28,692 nt of DNA from CAZZIZ01 sp964654535 (GCA_964654535.1 CAZZIZ010000016.1:1-28692); one strand, 5' to 3'; positions 1 to 8,596 are shown, counted from the stretch's first letter. Notes: a model not told the origin generated them from the letters alone. Numbers and translations are program-made.

Positions 1-73
1 CTAGTAATTTTTCCCTCAAAATATTCTTCTGACCCTATATTCCTTCATTGGTCTGACCTCTATCCCTCACGCG
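1..73 (-). repeat. Partial REP-like element (5' end), cut by window edge
   Basis: The 17 bases at 57-73, CCTCTATCCCTCACGCG on the plus strand, are identical to 16250-16266, where they form one end of a longer REP-like element. Read on the minus strand the shared end is CGCGTGAGGGATAGAGG, and it lies 85 bp downstream of the nusB stop in the same orientation as nusB. Bases 1-56 would be the variable interior; the other conserved end (GGGCACGCCC on the minus strand) would be outside the window. Nothing else is recognisable in 74-158. Confidence 0.55.
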
Positions 74-158
74 GGAAGATGCAACTGAATTTAATCAGTT
101 CATATTATTAATGCAGAAGTGAAACTTATATTGCTGCCAGAAAAAGACAGGTTTAATA

Positions 159-1109
159 CTAGGACGAAAGACCGCGACCGTGTTTCACGATATCTCCTTT
201 CTTTTCGAGTCTCTTACGAGCAGTGTCTAATACACCATTAACAAAGTCCTTGCTCTTTGGAGTAGAGTAAACTTTCGATAGCTCTATATATTCGTTCATG
301 GTAACCTTAACGGGTACATCTTCAAAATGTAAAAGCTCCGTAAGAGCCATTTTAAGGATAATATTGTCGATTGGGTTTATTCGATCAGCCTCCCAGTTTT
401 TTAAAATCGGGAGAATAATCTTTTGGTGACTCTCCTCACTAGACAGCGTTTTGTCGAGCAGCTTACCAGTAAAGTTGTTGGCATCATCCCAATCAAACTT
501 TTTCAAAGTAAAACCTTCTTCCGGTTCGAAGCGTTCGGAGAAGAAATCGTTTATAGAGCCAATGACACCATTAATAAGCATACCTCGGTCGTCCGTCCAA
601 GAAACCCAGCGATCACTAATGTGCGATGCCCAAGTGTCACTTGGCGTAATTACTTTTTTCCAAATATGGAGTACGATGTTTCTATTCGAGCTAATCGTGC
701 GGTCAGGGCTCGAAACATATTTGAGGTACTTCGCATCTTTACTGAGCTTCTTGTACAAGTTGCTCACGATGTCTTGATCAAAGTGCGTTTGAAGCTTGTA
801 AGCTTTAATTGCCTCTTTCATCTCTGGATGTTCGCGAAGAGCTACTATAAATGGATTGTCGTATAGTTTCGTTGTAAAGCGTTTATCCGATGCGTTGGGT
901 AAGTTCTTGTTATCTCGATAAGTCTTATCGTCTAGAACCTGGTCGGCTATTTTAGAAATCCAATAAAGCGAGTAAGTGTAGACTTTTCTAACACTTAGTA
1001 GGCTATCGCCCAAATACTTCTTATGTGTCTTTATATCCGTATCCGGATTGTAACGAATGGCATAGAGCTGCTGGAGCACTTTCAACCTAAGATTCCTTCT
1101 TGTAAACAC
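159..1109 (-). CDS. nusB: Transcription antitermination factor NusB (long Bacteroidota form)
   Basis: NusB binds the boxA element of nascent rRNA transcripts with NusE (S10) and helps assemble the antitermination complex in the cytoplasm. The protein has 316 residues, about twice the E. coli length. The start, MFTRRNLRLKVLQQLYA, is the usual beginning of the Bacteroidota version. The recognisable NusB helical domain is C-terminal (about 205-305), with RINPIDNIILKMALTELL and the VKVTMNEYIELSKVYST segment followed by FVNGVLD. The middle part is an extension common in this phylum. It is transcribed alone, divergently from the ABC exporter; a TATATTTG box lies about 100 bp upstream of the start. 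Confidence 0.93.
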   Translation of the reverse strand: MFTRRNLRLKVLQQLYAIRYNPDTDIKTHKKYLGDSLLSVRKVYTYSLYWISKIADQVLDDKTYRDNKNLPNASDKRFTTKLYDNPFIVALREHPEMKEAIKAYKLQTHFDQDIVSNLYKKLSKDAKYLKYVSSPDRTISSNRNIVLHIWKKVITPSDTWASHISDRWVSWTDDRGMLINGVIGSINDFFSERFEPEEGFTLKKFDWDDANNFTGKLLDKTLSSEESHQKIILPILKNWEADRINPIDNIILKMALTELLHFEDVPVKVTMNEYIELSKVYSTPKSKDFVNGVLDTARKRLEKKGDIVKHGRGLSS

Positions 1110-1212
1110 TTTAAAGAACTATTTTATCTAAATGGGATTTTCACCTCTATACCATTGCACAATTCGTGCCACCTCATTCCGGCCTTTTATGCCAGACGCG
1201 ACTAAAACTACA

Positions 1213-1220
1213 CAAATATA
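1213..1220 (-). promoter_or_regulatory. Putative -7 promoter box for nusB
   Basis: Minus-strand TATATTTG fits the Bacteroidota -7 consensus TAnnTTTG. No clear TTG/TTTG box is visible 17-20 bp upstream, so this is a half-site call. Transcription from it would give nusB a leader of roughly 95 nt. Confidence 0.35.
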
Positions 1221-1279
1221 GACTCTATTTTAAAAAGGCTATCCCTTAATGAATCCTTATTTTCGTCCTCACATTCGCA

Positions 1280-3073
1280 ATGAGAGAATTAGCCGTTTTA
1301 AACAAGTACTTCTGGAACTATAAGTTTCACATTATACTGGGGATTCTCTTTGTGGGCCTTTCAAATATTGCAGGTGTCTTTCCAGCAAGAGTTGTGCGCA
1401 TTGCTTTCGATTTAGTTGGTGAAAACGTTAAGTACTATCAGTTGATGGAAGGCTCTAGTCTTCAACCAACTTTTTACGAATCCTTCAGTAAAATCTTAGT
1501 TTTCTTCGGGCTGACCGTACTTGCACTTGCAATTATCAAGGGCGTCTTTATGTTCTTGATGCGCCAAACGCTTATAGTCATGTCTCGTTTAATAGAGTAT
1601 GATTTGCGTAACGAAATGTATGCTCATTATCAAGGCTTAGGAGCGGCATTCTACAAACGCAATCAAACAGGTGATCTTATGTCTCGTATTGCTGAGGATG
1701 TAAATAAAGTGCGAATGTACTTAGGGCCAGCAATTCTCTATGGTATTAATTTGGTAGGATTATTTATTGTAGTCATCGGATCAATGTTGCAAGTAAATGC
1801 GCGTTTGACTTTTATCGTTTTGTTGCCCTTGCCGCTTCTTTCTATTAGCATCTACTACGTAAATACTATAATCAATAAACGTAGCGAGATCATTCAGAGC
1901 AAAATGAGTGACATTACCACTATAGCGCAAGAATCTTTTTCGGGTATTCGGGTACTCAAGTCTTATGTCAAAGAGCCTATGATCAATGGCTTCTTCTCCT
2001 TGGAAAGTGAAGACTACAAAAACAAGTCACTTGACTTGGCGCAAGTCCATGCTTTGTTTTTCCCCTTGATGATATTGCTTATTGGACTCAGTACCTTACT
2101 TACAATTTATGTAGGCGGAAATGGTGTCGCCGATGGCACTTTCACCCCTGGTAATATTGCCGAGTTCATCATTTATGTTGCAATGCTCACTTGGCCAGTC
2201 ACTTCATTAGGTTGGATTGCATCCATTATACAAGCGGCCTCGGCTTCTCAAAAAAGAATCAATGAGTTTCTCAATACTAAAGGTGACATCGTAAACGATG
2301 GAACGCGGCCAGCAAGTGACTTAAAAGGAAACATCACATTCAACAATGTAAGCTTTACTTACCCGGATACTGGCATCACCGCTTTGCGCAATGTAAGTTT
2401 TGAAATAAAAGCAGGGCAGAAAGTGGCAGTAGTAGGTAAGACTGGTTCTGGTAAAAGTAGCTTGGTGGAACTACTACTTAGAGTTTACGACATCTCCGCT
2501 GGCGAGATTCTACTTGATCAGCATTCTATAAAATCTTATAACCTTAATGACCTGCGTTGGAACGTCGGTTACGTTCCTCAAGATGTTTTTGTTTTTTCCG
2601 ATTCTATATACAACAATGTTGCTTTCGGAGTGAAAGAAGCAAGTACAGATGATGTAAAAGCAGCTACCAAGGCTGCGGTCATTCACGAATCAATAGAACG
2701 CTTTCCTGAAGGCTATTTTACAAAAGTGGGGGAAAGGGGAGTTACCTTATCTGGTGGGCAGAAACAACGCCTTTCTCTAGCTCGAGCGATTATAAAAAAC
2801 CCACAGCTCTTAATTTTTGACGATTCACTCAGTGCGGTGGATGCAAGTACCGAGCAGGCAATTCTGAAGAATCTATCCGAATTGCTCAAAGATAAAACGG
2901 CTATAATTGTTACACATAGGATCTATTCTTTATTAGATTTTGACCTTATTCTTGTGTTAGAAGACGGTAAGTTAGTTGAGGCAGGTTCTCATAATGAGTT
3001 GCTTAAGCTAGGAGGTCAATACACTGAAATGTATGAAAATCAACAGCTTGAGGCCGATCAAGTGAAGCGATAA
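1280..3073 (+). CDS. ABC exporter, fused permease and ATPase (MdlA/YheI/MsbA-like)
   Basis: A 597-residue half-transporter that probably exports a lipid or hydrophobic compound across the inner membrane as a dimer. Residues about 15-320 hold the six-helix type I exporter domain. The nucleotide-binding domain runs from about 345 to 585. Visible motifs are Walker A G386-KTGSGKS-393, the signature L490-SGGQ-494, Walker B LLIFDDSLSAVD with D514 followed by D515, and the switch histidine in IVTHR. Most ABC ATPases have Glu where D515 stands; Asp is known in MdlA/BmrC-type subunits, which often pair with a different half-transporter, yet no partner gene is present here. The start is ATG, 170 bp from divergent nusB. 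Substrate cannot be inferred. Confidence 0.88.
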   Translation: MRELAVLNKYFWNYKFHIILGILFVGLSNIAGVFPARVVRIAFDLVGENVKYYQLMEGSSLQPTFYESFSKILVFFGLTVLALAIIKGVFMFLMRQTLIVMSRLIEYDLRNEMYAHYQGLGAAFYKRNQTGDLMSRIAEDVNKVRMYLGPAILYGINLVGLFIVVIGSMLQVNARLTFIVLLPLPLLSISIYYVNTIINKRSEIIQSKMSDITTIAQESFSGIRVLKSYVKEPMINGFFSLESEDYKNKSLDLAQVHALFFPLMILLIGLSTLLTIYVGGNGVADGTFTPGNIAEFIIYVAMLTWPVTSLGWIASIIQAASASQKRINEFLNTKGDIVNDGTRPASDLKGNITFNNVSFTYPDTGITALRNVSFEIKAGQKVAVVGKTGSGKSSLVELLLRVYDISAGEILLDQHSIKSYNLNDLRWNVGYVPQDVFVFSDSIYNNVAFGVKEASTDDVKAATKAAVIHESIERFPEGYFTKVGERGVTLSGGQKQRLSLARAIIKNPQLLIFDDSLSAVDASTEQAILKNLSELLKDKTAIIVTHRIYSLLDFDLILVLEDGKLVEAGSHNELLKLGGQYTEMYENQQLEADQVKR

Positions 3074-3159
3074 CTTTCCTATTTTCTTCTGAAATAATCT
3101 TCCGTAGAGGGTTTTAGCTAATTATTTTTATAGATTTGGAACAACCAACCATTACTATA

Positions 3160-3663
3160 ATGGATCATAAGAGGAAGAACGAAGATATATTTTCCAAACG
3201 TGTTAGAGCTGGTAGACGTCGAACTTACTTTATTGATGTACGCACTACGCGATCCAACGACTATTACGTTACCATTACTGAGAGCAAAAAGAAATTTGAT
3301 GAAGATGGTTATGAAAGACATAAAATTCATCTTTACAAAGAAGACTTTAACAAATTCGTAGCCGCTTTAAATGAAACTGTAGACCACGTAAAAGAAGAAT
3401 TAATGCCTGGCTACGATTTCGATCAATTCAAAAATGACGATGATTGGCAGCCTGATTCTAAGCATAATTCTAGCCACGAAAAAAAGCTTACCGATACGCT
3501 AGATACAACTGAGCCCGCAGATACTATAGAAGATGCCAGCATCGAGACAATAACCAATGATTCAGCAGCTGACACATCAAGCCCTGATTCTGGCCCTGAC
3601 GTATCCGGGACATCGGAAAACCTAGATTCCAGCTCCGACGGTGAAGCAGAAACTTGGGATTAA
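3160..3663 (+). CDS. DUF3276 / PUR-alpha-like nucleic acid-binding protein
   Basis: A 167-residue cytoplasmic protein. Residues 1-95 are the DUF3276 domain, a PUR-repeat fold expected to bind single-stranded DNA or RNA: EDIFSKRVRAGRRRTYF, then DYYVTITESKK and HKIHLYKEDFNKFV. The remainder (about 100-167) is a low-complexity acidic tail rich in Asp, Glu, Ser and Thr, longer than I expect for the family. A TTG at 3136 would add eight residues, but the ATG at 3160 gives the usual family start (MDHKRKNEDIFSK), so I use it. It stands 86 bp after the exporter and ends just before an intrinsic terminator. Function is inferred from fold family only. Confidence 0.88.
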   Translation: MDHKRKNEDIFSKRVRAGRRRTYFIDVRTTRSNDYYVTITESKKKFDEDGYERHKIHLYKEDFNKFVAALNETVDHVKEELMPGYDFDQFKNDDDWQPDSKHNSSHEKKLTDTLDTTEPADTIEDASIETITNDSAADTSSPDSGPDVSGTSENLDSSSDGEAETWD

Positions 3664-3675
3664 GAAAAAAATGAT

Positions 3676-3700
3676 AGCCTCTTTTATAGAGGCTTTTTTT
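3676..3700 (+). terminator. Intrinsic terminator after DUF3276 gene
   Basis: The perfect 7-bp stem AGCCTCT / AGAGGCT with a 5-nt loop is followed directly by a run of seven T. It lies 12 bp after the DUF3276 stop and separates that gene from ychF. Confidence 0.85.
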
Positions 3701-3726
3701 ATGCCCCGCCACTTCATTCGAATGCG

Positions 3727-3734
3727 TATTTTTG
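3727..3734 (+). promoter_or_regulatory. Putative -7 promoter box for ychF
   Basis: TATTTTTG matches TAnnTTTG and sits between the upstream terminator and the ychF start, with room for a leader of about 25 nt. No good TTG box is seen at the expected spacing, so the -33 element is weak or absent. Confidence 0.45.
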
Positions 3735-3765
3735 CGGCTCATTAAGAAATTGAATCAACTAGAAT

Positions 3766-4866
3766 ATGGCGCTTAAATGTGGGATTGTCGGACTGCCAAA
3801 TGTGGGAAAATCTACGCTCTTCAATGCTTTATCCAATACCAAGGCTAAGGCTGAAAACTTCCCCTTCTGTACTATAGAGCCAAACCTTACGGTAGTGCCC
3901 GTGCCAGATGAGCGATTAGACATTTTATCCAAATTGGTTAGCCCAGAAAAAATACTTCCCACTACTGTGGAGATTATGGATATCGCGGGTCTTGTAAAAG
4001 GAGCTTCCAAAGGTGAAGGTCTTGGAAATAAGTTCTTGGGGAACATCAAGAACTGCAACGCCATTCTGCACGTAGTTCGCTGTTTCGACGACGACAACGT
4101 AATTCACGTAGATGGTTCCGTCGATCCAGTGCGGGATATGGAAATCATAGAAACGGAGCTACAACTGAAAGACCTCGAGCTGGTCGAAAAGAGCTATTCG
4201 AAGTTTCAAAAACTCATCAAGAGTAATGATAAGCTCGCAATAAAGTCATTCGAACTCTTCACTAAGTGCAAAGGGCACTTAGAAGGAGGAAATAATATTA
4301 AAACCCTTGAGCTAGAAGAAGATGAGGCGGAGATATTAAGCGAGTATAACTTGATTACCGCCAAACCGGTTATTTATGCCTGCAACGTAGATGAAGCATC
4401 TCTTGCAAATGGGAACAAGTACACCGAGCAAGTTAAGAGCGCGGTTGAGGAGAAGGACCCAACAGCCTTAATTATGACCATCAGTGCAGGTATTGAGGCA
4501 GAGCTAATGGAGCTAGACGAAGAGGAGCGCAAAGAGTTTTTAGATGACCTGGGTATTACAGAAACGGGAATGAACAAACTGATAAGAAGCTGTTATAGTA
4601 TCCTCGATTTGATAACCTACTTCACAGCTGGCCCTAAAGAGGTGCGTGCTTGGACCATTAAACAAGGAACTCTAGCGCCGCAAGCTGCTGGTGTTATTCA
4701 TACAGATTTCGAAAAAGGATTTATCCGCGCAGAAGTAATCAAAATAGCAGATTACAAAGAGCTCGGTTCAGAGCAAGCGGTAAAAGATCAAGGGAAAATG
4801 GCAGTAGAGGGAAAAGAATACTTAGTTAAAGACGGAGACGTAATGCACTTCCGTTTCAACGTATAG
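3766..4866 (+). CDS. ychF: Redox-regulated P-loop ATPase YchF/OLA1
   Basis: YchF is a ribosome-associated Obg-family nucleotide hydrolase that prefers ATP and is linked to oxidative-stress response. The 366 residues match the usual length (about 363). The P-loop is G9-LPNVGKST-17, switch I has FPFCTIEPN, G3 is DIAGLVKGASKGEGLGNKFL, and the G4 position is the altered NVDE (YACNVDEASL) that explains loss of guanine specificity. A coiled-coil insert spans about 130-200, and the C-terminal TGS domain includes FTAGPKEVRAWTIKQGTLAP. It is transcribed alone, and its stop lies 2 bp from the convergent DUF6580 gene, so neither gene has its own terminator there. Confidence 0.97.
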   Translation: MALKCGIVGLPNVGKSTLFNALSNTKAKAENFPFCTIEPNLTVVPVPDERLDILSKLVSPEKILPTTVEIMDIAGLVKGASKGEGLGNKFLGNIKNCNAILHVVRCFDDDNVIHVDGSVDPVRDMEIIETELQLKDLELVEKSYSKFQKLIKSNDKLAIKSFELFTKCKGHLEGGNNIKTLELEEDEAEILSEYNLITAKPVIYACNVDEASLANGNKYTEQVKSAVEEKDPTALIMTISAGIEAELMELDEEERKEFLDDLGITETGMNKLIRSCYSILDLITYFTAGPKEVRAWTIKQGTLAPQAAGVIHTDFEKGFIRAEVIKIADYKELGSEQAVKDQGKMAVEGKEYLVKDGDVMHFRFNV

Positions 4867-4868
4867 GG

Positions 4869-5426
4869 TTAAGCAATCTCGGAGCGTCTAGGCAATCCGT
4901 AATAGTTTATAGCGAACTTATAGACCCCAAATAAGGCTATTGTAAATACTAAGTCTCCCGCAATTGAGTTACGGAAGAAAGGTATAGCGGCAACAAAACA
5001 TTCCACTAGTCCAGCTCCAGTCATTGGGTAAATAAGACCGCTCATCCAAACTCCAAAATTACTAAGTAAGAAAAAAGCCAAGGAGCCTGCCAAGGAAGCA
5101 CCAATAATGTTTACCCATTTAGCTTGCTTTATCAAGTAACGACCAATAAGCACCACTAAAACAAAACCCATATAAATGGCAGAAATCTCTGGGTAGAATC
5201 CTGGCCACTCCGAGGCACCGCTTAAGAACTTCAGATGAAGTAAAGTGTCACTCAAAAGCAGACAGGCTAGGGGAATGATAACAGCTTTTTTGAGGTCCTT
5301 GAAGAAGAAACCACCCATAAGTGCTATAGCCGCAATTGGACTAAAGTTCGCGGCTATTGGAAAAAGTCGAGAAAGCGCAGCCAGAATAATCAGACCAACA
5401 ACTAAGAAAAGTGCCTTTTTTTGCAT
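4869..5426 (-). CDS. DUF6580 integral membrane protein
   Basis: A 185-residue, very hydrophobic protein with about five or six membrane segments (near 3-22, 25-45, 48-66, 85-107, 110-132, 152-174). The N-terminal motif SRLFPIAANFSPIAAIALMGG and the later PFFRNSIAGDLVF stretch near the end are the family's hallmarks as I recall them. The fold resembles substrate-binding S components of ECF vitamin transporters, but no substrate is established and no ATPase or T component lies nearby. The upstream plus strand shows no cobalamin or other riboswitch that I can recognise. Start at ATG 5426. Confidence 0.82.
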   Translation of the reverse strand: MQKKALFLVVGLIILAALSRLFPIAANFSPIAAIALMGGFFFKDLKKAVIIPLACLLLSDTLLHLKFLSGASEWPGFYPEISAIYMGFVLVVLIGRYLIKQAKWVNIIGASLAGSLAFFLLSNFGVWMSGLIYPMTGAGLVECFVAAIPFFRNSIAGDLVFTIALFGVYKFAINYYGLPRRSEIA

Positions 5427-5439
5427 AGTCCAAATTTAA

Positions 5440-5847
5440 TAAGGATTCTATTGACCGTGCAGTATATTTTTAGTCCTTTGGTGGGTTCCCCCACAATTTC
5501 TCGACGGCATCATTTAAGAAAAAGACTCATTTCTTCTTAAAGTTCACAATAGACGCTTATTGGGGCCAAACTACTCGGGCCTAGGTGTTCGCTCCTATGT
5601 TTAGCGAGTCTTGCCATATGCTTCAAAATGTTTCTACTGCTAGCGATGAGAAAATTTGCTAAGCTAACATTTAATACTATCTCTGCCTCACAATCATAAA
5701 TCCCTCACACGATTAGTAATCAAGGTTTTATGCAATCAATGTCAATTAGTACTTTAGCGGCTGCTTAAAGGGATTCTGTAAATAGGTGGATAAGATGATC
5801 TTCCTTCCCGTGGCACAATTTTAGTTTTACATCAGTTTTCACACCTC
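5440..5847. other. Intergenic region between divergent genes, no gene found
   Basis: About 410 bp separate DUF6580 (-) from the lytic transglycosylase (+). Only trivial ORFs occur (up to about 20 codons). I see a short GTGGG-TTCC-CCCAC hairpin near 5480-5495 and no convincing promoter, riboswitch or tRNA. It may carry regulatory sequence for both genes. Confidence 0.4.
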
Positions 5848-6933
5848 ATGAATAGAATTGTTTTTGTACTGATTTCATTGTTTTCCTGTGCCTCGCTTAG
5901 CGCCGCAATAGATGCTAATGCTCCGCTGTTCAGTCCTACGCAATATGATAATATTTCGCGCCGTATGGCAGACATCAGCTTTGCCAGTGACTTGCCTTAT
6001 GTTTTCACCTCACAGGTCAAAACCCAAATGGCAGAGTACTACTACAACAATCCCAAGTTTGTTCCTGTAGCATTAGCGAGAGCTAAAAATGTCTTTCCTC
6101 AAATTGAAAAACAATTTGATAGAATCGGAATTCCAGAAGAGTTAAAGTATGTCGCTGTGCTCGAATCTTTGCTCAATCCAAACGCACGCTCTAAAGCTGG
6201 CGCTGTTGGTCTGTGGCAACTTATGGAAAGCACTGCAAACGATTTCAATTTGAAAATGACTTACAATCTCGATGAGCGAAAAAACATATCGAAATCAACA
6301 CGAGCAGCAGGTAAATTTTTGAAAAGACTCTACGTTAAATACGACGATTGGTTTTTGGCTTTAGCGGCCTACAACTACGGACCTGGTAATATTAATAAGA
6401 TTTTAAAACGCAATCCTCACGCTACTACCTTCTGGGAGATTCAGCACCTTTTGCCCAAAGAAACAAGAGAGTATGTTCCTAGGTTTATCGCTATATCCTA
6501 CTTTATGGAGTATGCCAGCGATTACAATTTCCAACCGGTGAAAGGTAAAAAGAAGCGAGTTCGCAAGTCCCAAAAGCCTAAAGTCAAAAGGAAAGCAATT
6601 GTAATTGCGAGTCTAAACACTTCAGATAAGATTGAAGTCAAAAGTGAGCAAGAAGAAGTGCCATATTGCATTCGATTGTTTCCTATTCCAGTAAGCAATT
6701 CATTAGTTGGGACCTTAGAGCAGGGTGACTCATCTCCTTTTAACGATCCAGGAGTTCATATAGAAACCGCAGAAATCGATGCCATATTGAAAGGCACCTA
6801 CGAAGAGGAATCAGATAATCCTTACGACTTTCCCAACAGACAAAACCCCAACAATGATTTGGACATTGAGGCCTTTCTAGGTGTCAGAAAAGAATTTACA
6901 GACGCTACTGGCCTTGCTGTACTTACTTCTTAG
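5848..6933 (+). CDS. Secreted lytic transglycosylase (MltD-like, GH23)
   Basis: The enzyme cleaves peptidoglycan between MurNAc and GlcNAc, forming 1,6-anhydroMurNAc in the periplasm. Residues 1-20 form a signal peptide (MNRIVFVLISLFSCASLSAA). The SLT domain covers about 85-220: catalytic E106 in YVAVLESLLNPNARSKAGA, then VGLWQLM and the AAYNYGPGNI motif. The region after 230 is basic (KGKKKRVRKSQKPKVKRK), then acidic, with no LysM repeat; MltD-type enzymes usually end in LysM repeats, so wall binding may use the basic patch. Its 3' end overlaps the convergent msrB gene by 11 bp. Confidence 0.92.
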   Translation: MNRIVFVLISLFSCASLSAAIDANAPLFSPTQYDNISRRMADISFASDLPYVFTSQVKTQMAEYYYNNPKFVPVALARAKNVFPQIEKQFDRIGIPEELKYVAVLESLLNPNARSKAGAVGLWQLMESTANDFNLKMTYNLDERKNISKSTRAAGKFLKRLYVKYDDWFLALAAYNYGPGNINKILKRNPHATTFWEIQHLLPKETREYVPRFIAISYFMEYASDYNFQPVKGKKKRVRKSQKPKVKRKAIVIASLNTSDKIEVKSEQEEVPYCIRLFPIPVSNSLVGTLEQGDSSPFNDPGVHIETAEIDAILKGTYEEESDNPYDFPNRQNPNNDLDIEAFLGVRKEFTDATGLAVLTS

Positions 6934-7408
6934 TAAAATCCAAGGAAGCTGAGTTGATGCAATACCTTAAACCTGTCGGTTTAGGCCCATCATTAAATAC
7001 GTGACCCAAGTGTGCATCGCATCTGTTGCAAATCACTTCTATACGAGTCATTCCGTATTTGTTATCCTCAACCTCGCCAACATTAATGGCTTCAATTGGT
7101 TCAAAGAAACTAGGCCAGCCAGTACCCGATTTAAACTTAGTTGCTGAATCAAACAATGGCAACTGGCAACAACCACAAACAAAAGTTCCCTCACCGTTTT
7201 GCTTAAGAAGATCCCCAGTAAATGCACGTTCTGTTCCGGCTTCTCTCATGACGTTATATTCTAGATCAGTCAACTGGGCACGCCATTCGGCCTCTGTTTT
7301 AACAACTTTTTCATGCGGCCAGTCGCTTTTAACAGATTGGTTTTCTTTCTGAGCACCACAGGCGCTCATCATCATACAAATTAGGAATGCGCTTAGTAAA
7401 TACTTCAT
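6923..7408 (-). CDS. msrB: Peptide-methionine (R)-S-oxide reductase MsrB, lipoprotein form
   Basis: MsrB reduces methionine-R-sulfoxide in oxidised proteins. The ATG at 7408 starts a lipoprotein signal peptide, MKYLLSAFLICMMMSAC, with lipid-attachment C17, so this copy works in the envelope. A longer frame begins at TTG 7453, but that codon lies inside a probable -7 promoter box. Counting from 7408 (161 residues), zinc cysteines are VC78-GCC and CNRC, and catalytic C150 is in RYCINS. The usual resolving cysteine of SGCGWPSF is Thr (T96, SGTGWPSF), so recycling must use another thiol or a direct reductant. A second, cytosolic MsrB is encoded at 8597-9001. Confidence 0.92.
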   Translation of the reverse strand: MKYLLSAFLICMMMSACGAQKENQSVKSDWPHEKVVKTEAEWRAQLTDLEYNVMREAGTERAFTGDLLKQNGEGTFVCGCCQLPLFDSATKFKSGTGWPSFFEPIEAINVGEVEDNKYGMTRIEVICNRCDAHLGHVFNDGPKPTGLRYCINSASLDFTKK

Positions 7409-7450
7409 TTTTAATTCACTTGAGTTTAACATTTTTGAGCGGGTAATAAC

Positions 7451-7458
7451 CAAAAGTA
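7451..7458 (-). promoter_or_regulatory. Putative -7 promoter box for lipoprotein msrB
   Basis: Minus-strand TACTTTTG matches TAnnTTTG. Predicted transcription would begin near 7445, downstream of the alternative TTG start at 7453, which supports the ATG at 7408. The -33 box is not evident. Confidence 0.4.
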
Positions 7459-8130
7459 CCGCGGTGTACGCGAAGTTCAGGGTAACCCGTCCAAGTCAAA
7501 ATTAAGCTAATGAATAGGCTAGTGCTCGTAATCACGAATATTTTAGCCACATTGTATCAAGACCTGGTTGCTCTTATCAGATAATAGACATTTTAGCCTC
7601 CTGGCAGTTTAAAATGAACAAGAGTTCAATGCATAAGTGTCGGAAACCAAACAGAGATTTCCCATTTTGAACGAAGTTCATAAGACACCAGACTTTGCCC
7701 TAGTGAGTAAATTCACTCAACTAAACAACACTTCACCATTCTACAATTTTGATTTCAGTTTTATCGCGCTTATTCGACCTACTTAAAAATTGATTTTGTC
7801 TATTTCTTCAAATTGCGCCTTGCATTATCTTCGATATTTCATTTTAGATTGACGCTATGCCTCCAAACTAATATTAAAAAACTCTTTTCTTTAAAACGAA
7901 ATTTATTCCTACATTAAAAGCGGCTACAAGTCAGTATAGGGTTGACTTAGAGCTATGCTCGAGAGTTTCCGCTTCATTCTCCATCTAGACGGAATTTTTT
8001 CGATTGTTTTTGTTGACGCGCATTGTCTGTCAATAACATTCGAAAGGATTTAACTATTTCTTAATCTGCATAGTTCTTGCAATAAGTGACTTCGTTAAGC
8101 CGCTATTGTCAAAATAATAAACGAGTTCTC
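7459..8130. other. Long gene-free stretch
   Basis: About 670 bp without a credible gene. The longest frames are trivial (for example a 24-codon frame from 7510). There is no tRNA, rRNA or recognisable riboswitch. The part from about 7740 to 8060 is AT-rich, and a TTGAC...GTCAA dyad lies near 8013-8033, upstream of the OmpA-like gene. It could be regulatory DNA, an uncharacterised small RNA or decayed coding sequence. Confidence 0.4.
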
Positions 8131-8574
8131 ATGATTAAGAAAATGCTATTCTTCACACTTGCAATGTGCGCCACTTGCTTTACAATTCAAGCCCAGACAC
8201 AAGCTGAAATTGACGGCACTTCTCAGGAAAATATTTATTTCGACCACGATTCTTCTGCTTTGACAGATGGAGCTAGGCAGGTGCTTCAAGAAATAGTTAA
8301 TGACGCTGATTTAAATGGCAACTTAAGATTGAAATTGACCGGAATGACCAATTCCATTGGATCGGTTGAGTATAACTACAAGCTAGCCGAGCGACGTGTT
8401 CAGGCGGTTAAAGCATACATTGAAAGTAAAGGTGGTAAAATTGAGGATTACAAAGTCTTCGGGCCATTAGCTACTTCAGATAGCTGCTGCATTTGTGACG
8501 TCAACGAAAATCGTAAGGTTGAAATTGAAATTACCGACGTGCAAATATTGAGTGGAGTAGGCTACGACTTTTAA
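8131..8574 (+). CDS. Small secreted OmpA-like protein with Cys cluster
   Basis: From the ATG at 8131 the product has 147 residues: a signal peptide (MIKKMLFFTLAMCATCFTIQAQ) and one OmpA C-terminal-like domain. Typical elements are NIYFDHDSSALTDGARQVLQEIV, the helix YNYKLAERRVQAVKAYIESKG and the final NENRKVEIEI. A GTG at 8086 gives a longer frame but spoils the signal peptide. The usual GHTD of the peptidoglycan-binding loop reads GMTN, and a cluster SDSCCICDVNENR stands just before the last strand; cysteines there are unusual. There is no barrel or lipobox, so it should be soluble in the periplasm. Peptidoglycan binding is inferred from the family. Confidence 0.78.
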   Translation: MIKKMLFFTLAMCATCFTIQAQTQAEIDGTSQENIYFDHDSSALTDGARQVLQEIVNDADLNGNLRLKLTGMTNSIGSVEYNYKLAERRVQAVKAYIESKGGKIEDYKVFGPLATSDSCCICDVNENRKVEIEITDVQILSGVGYDF

Positions 8575-8596
8575 TTAGGTACTTAAGTCTTAAACC

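Noticed and set aside
423..866. Plus-strand open frame of 147 codons opposite nusB
   Set aside because: It is antisense to a clear nusB gene, has no recognisable domain and has the composition of a shadow frame.
3136..3159. TTG start adding eight residues to the DUF3276 protein
   Set aside because: The ATG at 3160 gives the family-typical N-terminus.
5427..5847. Riboswitch (for example cobalamin) upstream of the DUF6580 gene
   Set aside because: No recognisable conserved box or suitable leader; a TAAATTTG box next to the start would leave almost no leader.
7409..7453. Longer N-terminus for the lipoprotein MsrB from TTG 7453
   Set aside because: The TTG is inside a probable -7 promoter box, and the lipoprotein signal starts properly at 7408.
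7510..7584. 24-codon hydrophobic frame in the gene-free stretch
   Set aside because: Too short, with no promoter or family evidence; expected by chance in AT-rich DNA.
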